Below, one piece after another: positions 38,501-48,500 of a DNA stretch of 64,000 bases. Origin of the DNA: Sialis fuliginosa (lineage: Eukaryota; Arthropoda; Insecta; Megaloptera; Sialidae); NCBI GenBank assembly GCA_961205875.1, contig OY540810.1, positions 35,526,001 through 35,590,000 on the forward strand, written 5' to 3'. The notes beneath the pieces are model-generated. The model made no database searches. It worked only from the letters and a program-made list of their open reading frames with translations, and was not told the DNA's origin. The first letter of the stretch is position 1, and each line of letters begins with the position of its first letter. A program made the translations under genes and the position numbers.

Positions 38501-38992
38501 TTTTCTATCCTAATGAAAAACGAATGCAGTTGTTTTATGTTTTTTATTTTAATTTTTGTTTGCATGTACAGTTTGACAGGCAAAGTTCAATACGATACAG
38601 TTCAAGAAGAGCTAGAACATTAGAGTCATTAGCATCTTTATACGAGGTAAGCTCATTAAATTTGTTTTATTTTACTAGCATGTAATATCATTTTTTTCTT
38701 TCATTTTTTCATTGTATTAGAATCAAACATAATATAATCATAATTACCAGTGTTTGCTGTGTAATTATCTGTGTATATTAATCCACTAATAACTATTGTA
38801 TTTATTGATATACAGGAAGATGACTTACGTAAAACTTTAGAAGAGAGTGCATGCCTCCAACGTCAATATGACAAATATATTGATTTGGTTATAGTCAACG
38901 AAGATTTTGATATTACATTCCGTAAAGTGTTGGAAGCATTAGAAAGCCTTAGTACAGAACATCAGTGGGTGCCGGTGAACTGGATTTATTAA
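17571..38992 (+). CDS. vari: varicose: MAGUK scaffold (L27-L27-PDZ-SH3-GK), MPP2/6-like
   Basis: Nine exons join exactly in phase to 619 aa: 17571-17664, 23820-23941, 35016-35333, 35491-35760, 36061-36159, 36333-36702, 36829-37163, 38572-38646 and 38816-38992. Domain order: an N-terminal L27 region ([19 protein letters not shown]) and second L27, then a PDZ domain with carboxylate loop PLGLTV, an SH3 domain ([29 protein letters not shown]), a hook region rich in basic residues (SRKKKKT) and a guanylate-kinase-like domain ([18 protein letters not shown] to the C-terminal QWVPVNWIY). The GK P-loop is the MAGUK form, so the domain should bind partners rather than phosphorylate GMP. The match to Drosophila Vari and vertebrate MPP2/MPP6 runs through the whole length, including the usual ending. 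Vari assembles septate junctions at the lateral membrane of epithelia and glia. The start ATG was chosen because it opens exon 1 and gives the family's MVLF-type beginning. Confidence 0.93.
18216..18739. mobile_element. hAT-like element (524 bp) carrying a nested MITE
   Basis: The left end is CAGTAGCGCCGGAATCA and the right end CTCCGGCTCCAGTGCCACTG. Flanks are ACCTACTT (18208-18215) and ACCTACAT (18740-18747), a 7-of-8 target duplication. The interior is G-run/C-run rich and non-coding, and is interrupted by the pogo-like element at 18329-18476. Confidence 0.65.
18329..18476. mobile_element. pogo/Tigger-like MITE (148 bp) with TA flanks
   Basis: Terminal inverted repeats CAGTG(G/A)AACCTCGTTAG continue through about 25 bp with one mismatch. 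TA dinucleotides lie at 18327-18328 and 18477-18478, as expected for Tc1/mariner/pogo insertion. It has no coding capacity and lies inside the hAT-like element at 18216-18739, so it is the younger insertion. Confidence 0.8.
19774..19923. mobile_element. palindromic fold-back MITE with TTAA flanks (150 bp)
   Basis: Two nearly identical arms of about 60 bp face each other: ATTATTACCGGCACCCACC at the left and its complement at the right. TTAA lies directly outside both ends (19770-19773, 19924-19927), the target of piggyBac-type transposases. The centre is only about 30 bp, so the RNA would form a long hairpin. Confidence 0.75.
19949..20107. repeat. inverted repeat next to the palindrome
   Basis: Left arm at about 19949-20007 (with TAGATCCAGTATTTTTAA) is repeated inverted at about 20047-20107 (with TTAAAAATACTGGATCTA). 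The arms are about 58 bp with a 40-bp AT-rich centre. It starts 25 bp after the TTAA palindrome and may be a separate fold-back element. Confidence 0.7.
22702..23025 (+). repeat. tandem pair of about 160-bp interspersed-repeat units
   Basis: Units at about 22702-22862 and 22866-23025 share the same order of blocks: AAAAAAGGA..GGAGGTT, CATAACT(C/T)CG, TTTTTGTTTG, TATACTC(C/T)CGAGGT and CCATATAA. Such wording is widespread in insect repeats. No protein is encoded. Confidence 0.65.
25209..25400 (+). repeat. dispersed repeat family B, copy 1
   Basis: Direct relative of 26225-26395, in the same orientation: TTTAGAAATTAGAG, TGATAAC, TTGACTGAAGGATTAAAAT-like and ACATTTTTGTTG blocks occur in the same order. 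A little downstream, near 25490-25530, ACAGACGGACGGACAGAGCG looks like the end of an interspersed element. Confidence 0.6.
26225..26395 (+). repeat. dispersed repeat family B, copy 2
   Basis: Second copy of the unit at 25209-25400, about 1 kb further on, with many substitutions, so an old duplication or two old insertions. Confidence 0.6.
27023..28019. mobile_element. TA-flanked transposon with identical 73-bp inverted ends and GATC minisatellite core
   Basis: The left end (27023-27095) starts CCCGGGAAAAAATTTCAGAT and is the exact complement of the right end (27947-28019) over all 73 bases that I compared. TA lies just outside both ends (27021-27022, 28020-28021), as in Tc1/mariner-type insertion. 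The interior has a direct repeat of about 30 bp (near 27186 and 27491, with GGCCCGT) and a GATC-rich minisatellite at 27587-27958. No transposase is encoded, so it is non-autonomous. Identical ends imply recent movement or gene conversion between ends. The superfamily is an inference from the TA flanks alone. Confidence 0.8.
27587..27958. repeat. minisatellite with 10-bp unit containing GATC
   Basis: About 37 copies of a 10-bp unit close to GATCTACAAC alternating with GATCTGCAAA, with some 6-bp interruptions (GATCAC). Because the unit length is not a multiple of three and lacks stops in some frames, it produces long repetitive open frames on both strands; these are not proteins. Confidence 0.85.
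28993..29295. mobile_element. fold-back MITE with about 57-bp inverted ends
   Basis: The left end (CCGGTATTATAAAGAAAGTG, continuing through TTAGCTTCCAGCTAACGC) reappears inverted at 29231-29295 with a few indels. The interior of about 180 bp is non-coding. No clear target duplication could be read. Confidence 0.7.
29826..30260 (+). repeat. dispersed repeat family A, copy 2
   Basis: Same family and orientation as 4318-4730, with substitutions and small indels; it includes TACTCCAGACCTATTGATTT and AACGTTGCGAGTATTAT, followed by a run of C near 30307-30320. Confidence 0.65.
30666..30841. mobile_element. short element with 17-bp inverted ends
   Basis: Left end TAATTCATGGCCCCACA and right end TGTGGGACCATGAATTA are complementary except for one base. 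The 140-bp interior is unusually G/C-rich for this window and non-coding. A related pair (ATGGCCCCCTGG and GGGGGGTCATG) is seen at 55190-55273. Confidence 0.55.
32300..32337. repeat. perfect 16-bp stem hairpin
   Basis: ATATTTTGCGGTGTCT (32300-32315) is followed after six bases by its exact complement (32322-32337). It stands alone in AT-rich intron and I see no flanking gene feature. It could be a solo remnant of a palindromic element. Confidence 0.7.
33258..33585. mobile_element. MITE with about 50-bp inverted ends
   Basis: Left end AGTAGCGTCGA, with CGTGAAATCTCTTAGTAGTG further in, is repeated inverted at the right (CACTACTAAGAGATTTCACG and TCGACGCTACT). The arms differ by a short indel. 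The interior is non-coding. It lies about 200 bp before the CpG-richer island in the vari intron. Confidence 0.7.
33800..34036 (+). promoter_or_regulatory. CpG-richer island in vari intron 2: possible alternative promoter / first exon
   Basis: About 160 bp of CpG-containing sequence (GTCGTTACGTGGGCCGG is just before it, CCTGCCTCGCCGCATTG within it) stands out from the AT-rich intron. It holds CCAAT at 33866-33870 with TCAGTC after it, and ends in a good donor, GGA|GTAAGT, at 34037. A transcript starting here would splice to the exon at 35016; the first in-frame Met of that exon (35268) would give a PDZ-SH3-GK form without L27 domains. This is an inference. Confidence 0.35.
37164..38571. other. 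vari intron 7, no feature
   Basis: This 1.4-kb intron is AT-rich with simple T-runs and one G-run (near 37673). I see no gene or clear mobile element in it. Confidence 0.5.
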
Positions 38993-39155
38993 TATTACCT
39001 TTTACTATGAAAAAATATCTATTATTGCAAATAATTAGAATTTATTATTGTTAATAGTTTTTTTATAAGATATTTTAAGATTTACAGGGCAACTAATAGA
39101 ACACAATAATCAAAATAATGTTAATAATTAGTTGATTTTTACTTCAGTATTGAAA

Positions 39156-39161
39156 AATAAA
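39156..39161 (+). terminator. poly(A) signal of vari
   Basis: AATAAA 164 bp after the vari stop codon, the first canonical signal in that direction. Confidence 0.5.
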
Positions 39162-39456
39162 TCTTTCTTTAAATTCGGCATCTATTTTCGAATATATATA
39201 GCAAACTTTGATTGTCGATAATATTTTTTAAGTACACCCAGATTTCACTTTACAAATCAGTTTTTCCTTTAATAGCCATGCTACTGAAGAGAAAAAATTC
39301 TCTAATCTTAATTGTAACTAATAAGACAAACTGAAATGACACAGTCTCATCTGGGTGCATATTAATGATTAAGTTTTATTTAATAATTATTTTATATAGC
39401 ATTTTATTAAAAAAAAAAAACAGAATTTATTTAAAATGACATCTGTTTTATTTAAT

Positions 39457-39866
39457 GGGCTATTCTACTTCTTCGGGTCAATAAAATTCACTTTTTTTCA
39501 TTTTTTTTCTTCAAAAACTACTGCATGTAACAAAAAAAAATTAGAGAATAGAAAGAAATTTTTTTATAGCGTGAGTATTTTTATATACTTATTTATTTAA
39601 CAATATGTCAGTATGTTGGAAGAAAATTTTTCTTGCTAGCGCAGGTGATTTGTCCTCTTCAAGTGGTCTGAAAAAAAAATTAAAAAAGTTTCTTAATCTG
39701 TATGTGTGCCGCTATCGCGGTAGCCATATACGTGCTGAATATGCCTCTAAAATTTCAGATCGATTGGACAAATGGTTTTTGCGCTAACACCTGTAGATAA
39801 ATTATGTCGAAAGAAGAAATTTAAAAAAAAAAAAAAAATTCTGATCCGATGAAGTAGAATAGCCCC
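39457..39866. mobile_element. inverted-terminal element (410 bp) with 5-bp TTAAT duplication
   Basis: The left end GGGCTATTCTACTTC matches the complement of the right end GAAGTAGAATAGCCC. TTAAT flanks both sides (39452-39456, 39867-39871). The interior is non-coding. It sits in the region just after vari and may be carried in a longer vari 3' UTR. Confidence 0.65.
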
Positions 39867-41259
39867 TTAATTAAATTATTAAAAATGACAATCTATGTAC
39901 ATTAAATCATCAATCAAATTGAATGTTAATCTCAATTTTTATTTCAAGTATGTAAATAAATGTTAATTCTGAATCTCATCACTTATATTATTTTATAATA
40001 AGCAAATAAAATTAATGCCATAATATATTATATTATAATTTTTATTATTATTAAGTATTATGAATATCATAGAGTGAACGAATAGAGATTTTTAATTTAT
40101 AGTGTTAAAATTGTTAATTTGCTCCGAAATATTAAAATTTTATATCCGTACTAGATCGGAATGTATCATAAAAAAATATAAATACATACTTTTATGATAT
40201 GAAAGTGATTTTGCTATCCCGTCCATTAATGTGTTCAGAAATTATTTTATATTTACTATTGTAGCGATTAGTAATTTTGAGTTTATTCACGTTGATATTG
40301 ACAGTTAGGGATAAATAATAATTAGGCGTCTTATTGAATATAGTACAAATTATATATTTAATGAGCGCATTATCACAGATTAGTTGGTAGCTATTTTTAG
40401 TTTTTGTTATCGCAATATTTTTATATGTGTATTATATATATATTTTATTTTTAATTAGGTTCAAGAATTATATATGTATAATAGATTTTCATGCTATTTT
40501 CTTTTTTCAATAAACGTATCTGCAATATTTTTTATTATTAAAAATTTTTAATGTTTACCTTACTGTATCCTAATACAAACATTTTGTATTTTTTTTTTAA
40601 TTTTGAAACTAACGTGTTATGGTTTCTACAAGTTAAACAAAACTAAGATAATTGACAATGTATGACCTCTTCACTAAACCAAACTAAATCCAATAAGAAC
40701 ACTTGTTTCATGTAAGGCTTCATAATATATAATACATGTAAGGGGTGTGTGACATTATTTCATATAAACATTCCAATGAAATGTTTATTTGTCATCGTTT
40801 TAAATAATAATAAACTAAATATCATAATATGTATACAATTATCAATGTATGTCATCAAGATTTATAGATATATTCGTAATGCCTCCATTTCTGTTGTTAT
40901 GTACACATTCTGCATAGTTACGACTACGTGAAGTCTAATTACAAAGTTATTCCATAGTAAAACTAAGTGAATCATAAAATGTTTGTGAATTAAACATATC
41001 TAAACATTGGTGAGCCATGACAACAAAAAAGGGGAAAGTAAAGACAACACCTGTGCTGATTTGGTTGACTGATTCAAAACTGTTTTACTGAGGGTAGTTT
41101 TATTGATCAAACTCAAAAGTAGTCATCACAAATATAATTAATTCAATTGATTTATTTAGTAGCCAATGAAATAGTTTTATTAATTTCCTAATTTGAATAA
41201 TGTGATACATTTTTCAATGTCGTTTATAAAAATTAATGTGTATATCTAAATAAGCTAAA

Positions 41260-44200
41260 ATGTATAAATTTCACACTATTATTTTAGCTTTAACTATTTT
41301 GCTCTTACTATTTTATAAATGTGATACAGCATGTGATCGACAAGACCAAATTATTGAAATTAAAGGAAATTTTTCATTTGTGTTATTTGTAAACGCTCAC
41401 GAAGGTATTAGTTGCGATAGATCAGTTTCGTTAGGTCGCACGCAAATTGCTTCAGCAGTATGGATTGTAAAAAGATTAAATTTTTTACATTATCTTCACA
41501 ATATGAAAATTGGTTTAAAAATATTTGACACGTGTTCTGATCATAAAAAAGAAGTAAATAGCTTTTTAGAGTTGTATTTGAATGAAAAGAAATGTGAAAA
41601 ACCTCAAGAAATTATACGTAAGATTTTTCTAATAAAATAATATCAATATCAAACTCAAGATATTTTAATATTTTAGAAGTCACGGCTACATCTTCAATAA
41701 ATAACCACATTAAACATTTATCAAATTTTTTACATAAGCCGTTAGTTCAAATTGAAGAAACATTTGATTTATCAATTTTAATAGACGCAACGATAAAATT
41801 TCTTTCTGGAATTGTCAACAATGAAGAAATTATATTGATATCAAATAATTATATAATGGAAGAGCTGTTTCTTAAAGCTGCTGAAGAAGAAAATATATGT
41901 GTTAGTCAAATTTTTTCTTGCAGGTAAATTATTATTTTATTTCAATTAATTCAATAAATCAATATAACAAATTTTATTTTTAACAGTAATTTTGAATCAG
42001 TAAACCACACTGTAGAAAATATTGGTATAATATTTGGCAGTAAGTCAGAAATACAATCGGCTTTAGAAAAATCAAAATTTTTATTAATAAAATGGATATT
42101 GGTCCCGTCCGATGGGTCATCTGAAATAAATGGTAAAATTATTTATATTTGTTTAATTTTAAATAATTATTTATATTTTTTTAGATGTTCCTAATAAATC
42201 ATACATCATTTTACCAACTTTTGCTGATTATTATCAAACTAAGGTAAAATTAATTAAATTAACGCCTTCACCGATCCTTCTGAACATTGGAGCAACCTTC
42301 TTATCGATTCTAGAAACAGTAAACAATATAAACGATAATTATTGTAATAATAATACAAATCAAATGAAATGCCTTAAAACTTATATGAATGATATGAACA
42401 CTCCAATATATCCTAAATCACATGACGAGATATTAACAATGCTACAAATACAGCCACTACACGATAAATTTGTTTTTGAAGTTTTTGAAATATTTGACGA
42501 TCATTTAACTACAAGTGCATTTAGCACAGAAGCAAATGAAAATAAAACTGTACAAATTCTACATCCACAACCATTTAGAAATCACATATCAAAGCAAAAA
42601 AGAGCAATGTATAACATCTTCAATAGATCTATTTCATTTATAACAATTAAACCAAAAAATAGAACTAAAGTCACATGTGATGAATATGATACCCAATGTT
42701 CAAAAAAATGCATTAATACTGCACAGTACCATTCAACTAAAAACATAAATATGATTTTGTTTGAGGATATTTCTTTAAAAATCGTATGGCGTCAAGAAGT
42801 TTGGATCGCTGGATTAGTATCAATAGCTGCAATAGGGTTTTTATGTTCATTAGCAGTATTAACGTTTATATCTATTCGTATATGTAAAGGTGATATTCTT
42901 GAAGGAAATCCTACAGGCTCTATATTACTCTTGCTCACTTTGATGTTAATGTATCTGGCTATTCTGCCGTTTTGTGTTGAAATTAAACAAGTTAATAAAT
43001 CAGTCAAGAATAATGATCATGGACCAACATATGAATACATTTTACAAGATTTTTCCACTGAATATAATATAATAACTGTTTATAATGAATACGATGGTGA
43101 TAACAGCACTTCAGATGTTAACATAACTGACGTTAGTACAACAGAAGAATCGACATATGATTTTTCTACAAGTATCTATGAGTTAGATGAAAATACAACT
43201 ATTTTAAAAGAAGATAATGTCTTACAACCTTTGTTAAATGTAAACGTTATTAAAAATGAACCGGTAGAAAGTTTTACAAAATATTTTGAAAATAATACTA
43301 GTCCTATAAATCAAGAACACCAAACAACTTCAAATGACATTGTTTCAGTGGATGTTTTGAGCTCAACCGAAACTGCTTTCGAAAAAACACAAGTATATTA
43401 CAGTTCAACTACCGAAGCTAGTATAAATAAAGAAACTAAAATAAACAATACTGTAAAAGAAACCAAAGAAGAAAAACTTATATATGGAAGTGCAACAGAA
43501 ACTTATCAAAAGTCAAACAATATTATAATGGAAATTCATGATGATAAAACCAAATACAATAAAATGACATACATTAAAAATAAAAACAACTTATCAAACC
43601 ATCTTTGTATAAGCGGAGTATTTAGCATATCATTAACTTACACTTTAGCCTTTTCGTTAATGTTATCAAGAGTCATAATGGTTGCCAGCGTAGGCAACGA
43701 AGGAGGTTTTATGTCACATATAAACGGTTATATCCAATCAACATTATGCTTCTTCATTGCGATAGTTCAGATTGGTCTATGTCTAGAGCTTTGGTACATA
43801 TACAGTGATTGCGAACAGATATTTACAGGAAACTTATTCTTATTCTTAATTGGCTATGACAGTTTCCTTTTGATAATACTATTATTCCTCTGTCCGTTCA
43901 TTTTTAAATCTCAGCGAAACTATAAAGAAGGTATACAGTTTACAATCGGCAGTGTACTTATTGTAATATCTTGGATAACCTGGATAACAATGTACGGTTT
44001 AGTTTCTCTTAAATGGAAACATTTTATAATATCATCTGGATTAGTAGCGACAGCTACCATCATTTTAGTGACCATATTTATACCAAGAACGTATTTAATG
44101 TTAACAGCTATAGTCAGAGATGATTTAACAAATGCCTTACCATCTTTAGCTCATACACAAAGTACAAGCGTTTTGGATCTCAATTACCGATCAAGTAATC

Positions 44201-44475
44201 AGGTAATATTGAAATAACATTTGAAAGAAAAAAATGTTAATAAGTTTTCTCGTTAGGCTATCTATGACTGTGTAAATCCGATCATCATCAGTTCAAATAT
44301 GATACAAGCAAGTGAAGCCCCTACTTTTCCAATAAGAGGACGTCATAGTTCAAACTATTATTCTGGTTCTCCAGGAAACAATGAAGGAAATGAACATCAC
44401 GATTTGGAACATGACGAAAGTGTATATCCACAATATGATACACCACCTAGTCCTAGCAAAGTCACACGATTTTAG
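41260..44475 (+). CDS. boss: family C G-protein-coupled receptor, bride of sevenless-like
   Basis: Five exons join in phase to 995 aa: 41260-41617, 41677-41923, 41987-42132, 42185-44202 and 44257-44475. There is a signal peptide (about 1-24), then a ligand-binding-like ectodomain to about 455 (FSFVLFVNAH, CDRSVSLGRTQIASA, IGLKIFDTCSD). Seven membrane segments follow: about 456-482, 494-513, then, after a very long loop, from about 725 (LTYTLAFSLMLSRVIMVAS) to IFIPRTYLML near 890, and a cytoplasmic tail of about 100 residues. Paired loop cysteines (HLCISG, YSDCEQ) fit the family C disulfide. Length, ectodomain size and tail size fit BOSS, the ligand of the Sevenless receptor and a glucose-responsive receptor in flies; another orphan family C receptor is the alternative. 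Odd: about 200 Thr/Ser/Asn-rich residues lie between TM2 and TM3. Confidence 0.65.
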
Positions 44476-45583
44476 TTTAAGCAAAAAATTATTAATAATT
44501 ATAATATTTGATTAATTTTCAAACAAAATAATTATGAATTTTACTCATATTTATTATTGTAACGTACTGATTAATTAATATTTAGATCACTTCAAACATT
44601 ATACTATTTTAAAAATATTTTAAAATCTTCCTTGACTCTTAATATTAATTTAGTTTAAAATATAAGTGTACTTTAAGAGTACTTCAAATATATCTTACAA
44701 AATTTAATATAAGGAATAATTAATTACATCAATATATATGAAGTAAACATTTTCTTTTTAATGTTAAGTCGCAACCATTTATTAATATGGTTGGCCTTCT
44801 CTATTCCGTCCAAACATTAGGTATTAGAATATAATTTAAATTGCTCACAGAGAAGCAATAAATGTAATGTAGTTTTAAAGGGAATCAATAATGGCATTAC
44901 TGTTTAGACACCAGATGTTCAATTACCTTACAGATTTTCAATCAATTCACATAATTAAATTCTATCTGAATCTAATTCAAATTGATCAGCAATGTAGTAA
45001 TATCTAAATCAATTTGCACTAATATGTAAATGTAATATTAATCAATTATTAGTAATATGTTTCTAGTCATTATCTAGTCTATATTTATTTCTATAAATGT
45101 TGTAATATTTATTTTAATAAAATAAATATGTTTATTCTTGAAATTGATATTATTTCTATTATATAAAAATCCTATACTATTTAATACATGGGCTGAACTG
45201 ATCTGGAAAATTGAAAATAAATGAAGTGTTAACTGGCAAGGCTGTAAGATAGAGATAAGTAACTTCTTTGTTATAAACTTAAAAAACAATATATCAAATT
45301 GCAATGTTCAACTATATTTCAACTAATCATAAGATAATAAAATCTAATTTATCATAGTTAATATATATCTGTTGTAATAAATTATTTTTGAAAATAAACC
45401 GTAACTCCAAGCACGATTCAACAGTAATTTAAAATTAAATGGATTGAACGGTTGCTAAGAAACAAGGATCCAATAAGAGAGGAAATGAGAATCTTCAAGC
45501 AAAATGTATCAGTCTGTGTTAGATGTAGAAGCTGGATACAATTGTTGTAGCTTGAACCTGTTTATCTTAATTTTTATTTTAAA
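44476..45583. other. intergenic region, GPCR to SLC18-like gene
   Basis: AT-rich sequence with the GPCR 3' UTR (AATAAA at 44857-44862) and, at its end, the 5' region of the transporter gene. No further gene seen. Confidence 0.5.
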
Positions 45584-48500
45584 ATGGATACTGAAATTTC
45601 GCATACATCTAAAATAGTTATATTTGTAATTGTTTATATTTCCATGTTCTTGGATAATGTACTTTTAACTGTTGTAGGTAAGTTGAATAAATTATAAAAT
45701 AAATATATAGGTAGAGGTACATATAATAATTTTTTTTTTGTTTATTTCTTTCATGTTAACAAAAAATAAAATAATTAGTTCCTATTATTCCTGATTTTCT
45801 CATATCTGTCGAATCACAAGCAAATGAATTAAAAAATCAAATTACACAAAATTCAACTAAAGATCCATATACAGAAGCTGGCTTTAAAACACCTCTACAA
45901 CTAGAAGCCGAATTAGTTGAAAATGAGAACGGAGCAGTCGGAATGTTGTTGTCATCTAAAGCTTTAATACAATTGATTGCAAATCCGCTAGTCGGCTACG
46001 TAACTAACATATGGGGCTACAATTTACCGATGTTTATAGGAACGATGAATTTACTCATTGCTACTTTGCGTAAGTTAAAAAAAATATTGTCTTATACATT
46101 TGATATAGTGGACTCTCGTTTTATGATAAATTATTCACTAGAAATTGCATTATGATAATATAAATTCACTATTGGATTTTTTTTAAGAAACTTATTTACT
46201 TGTATTCTATATGAAACTAACTATATACATATATATAGTACATATTTTTTTATATTAGAGAATAAAATAACTTAGTTTTTTACAATAAAGCCTCCCTAAA
46301 ACGGAACATGATCGTTTCGGTATTTTTTTTCGTTTTCATAAGTTTACATGTTACAAAGTGTTGTGTTTTACTAAAAACAAAGTACAAAAAATATGATCGT
46401 TCCAAAATTTATTTTCTGTTTGTCCAAGTTTCCGATATAGTTTAGGCAGGTTTCACTGTATTATTGAGTTCATTTTACAATATTTTAACAATTTTGTAAA
46501 CAAATTGATTTGATAAAGCAGATGTCCACCATATATATATATCTACTAATTAAATCAAAATCTAATTACATCAAAAAATTATCAACAGTATTTGCTTTTG
46601 GAGAATCATATACATCGTTATTATTTGCTCGAAGTCTACAAGGGGTAGCATCATCATGTATTTCAGTAAGTGGTTTATGTCTCATCACTCGTCTTGAACA
46701 ATCTGATGGATCGAGAGCTCGGAGCCTAGGAGTGATCTTAGGCAGTGTGGCTCTAGGAGTTCTTATCGGCTATCCCCTTGGCAGCTTTACTTATGACTTT
46801 ATTGGAAAAATGGCACCATTTGTTATCATTACGTTCTTTGTTTTATTTGATCTAGGTAAAGAAATTTTTTATATAATACAGTAGGGTTTCTTTTTACATA
46901 GATTTAAAGTTATGTTACTAATTACGTTACTAACAAATTCAATTATTTCAGCTCTTCAAATTTGGTATTTAGATTTAAAAACATCTGAAGTAAGATATAC
47001 ATCTGACACACGTTTAAATTTAAATTATTAAAATTTAAACAATTTTAGAACATCATACCATCTGAGAATACAAACTGGTACGATCTTCTTTCTGACCCGA
47101 TGATACTTCTATGTGCGGGGGCAATCTGGATTTCAACAAGCGCTCTCTCTGTTCTGGAACCGTGTCTCCCACTTTGGTTACTTAGTCATTTGAAACCGCA
47201 TAAATGGGAATTGGGAACTGTATTTATACCGGACAGTATTGGATACTTGGTTGGAACAAATTGTTTTGGAGTGATTGCTTATAAATTAGGTAGATGGAGA
47301 GTATCTACAGTGGCAATGTTGTTAGTTGGAGTTTCGGTATTTATTGTATGTAAATTATTTAATTAATTATCTCTAATTTCTTTAAAAATTCCTCAAAATC
47401 TATTTTCATTTTAAAATTTTTAGATACCAAATGCAACAGAAATTAATCAGTTGCTTTTACCACATTTTGGACTTGGACTTGGTAAGTAATATCAAACACT
47501 GCATTATTTTGTAACTGTTTTATTTGACATATATATTTTATAATGTATATTTAAGATATTTTAAACTCAATTACTAACAACGTTCAAATACTTTATATAA
47601 TTCTGATAACACCGAAATTTGTAAAACAGCTCCTTTCTTTGTTAAATCTGTTGATGGTAAAAGATATTGCTTAATTGCTGGGTATATTACATGTTCTATG
47701 GTCCATTTCCAATCGGTTGTATTTTCTGAATTTGTTAATGATTTTTCAGATGGCAATTTTGAATAAAATAATGCTGTTTGTCTTGAAAAACTATCAAAAC
47801 ATTCTTTTTCTGATTCCCAATTCACATTTATAGCAAGATGAACAATATAAAGCGGTAAATACGTTAAATCTGGTACATAGTTTTCTAGAAGAACTGGTAT
47901 TGCTTTCAAAAAACCATTTTCATCAATTTGTAAAGAAAAATATGTATTAAGCATTTCAGATTTTTCAATTAAAATACTTTTCACACTTTCTGCTAATTCA
48001 GTTTTTGATCCATCTCTTTGTTCATTATAATTTAATTCAGGAAATTCAAAACCTAGCATTGCCAAATCATATATTGAATGTGGTTGTTTCAATTCATATC
48101 TATCAAAATTCCAAAAATCAAATATAAGGCACTGGTAAAATAATTCTTTGCAAATTAGTTCTGTATTACACAAGTATAATTTAGTGTCATGTTGCATCAC
48201 ACTTAATTTGGAATTAATAACTCCGACAAACTTATGTTGAGCAAAAATATCTCTTAAGACCAAATTATTATTGGTGTCTGTTTTAAGTGATTTTTGTAAT
48301 TGCAGGACACTTACTAATTTTACTTCAACAGCATGAGGTTTTTTTTTTCGATTTACAGTAATAGTTTTTACATTTTCACGTTTCTTTGTAGTTTCACCAA
48401 AAAACTTTTCTAATTTCTGTTCTTTTGAATCTGTTCGTACTAAATTTTTATCATGAATAGATATATTTAGATCTGCCTTTTTTTCAGAAGTACCATCACT

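Larger units (their letters stand above)
38993..41259. other. vari 3' UTR and intergenic region
   Basis: The vari stop codon is followed by AATAAA at 39156-39161 and another candidate near 40509. A 410-bp inverted-terminal element lies at 39457-39866. The rest is AT-rich without coding features. Confidence 0.5.
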
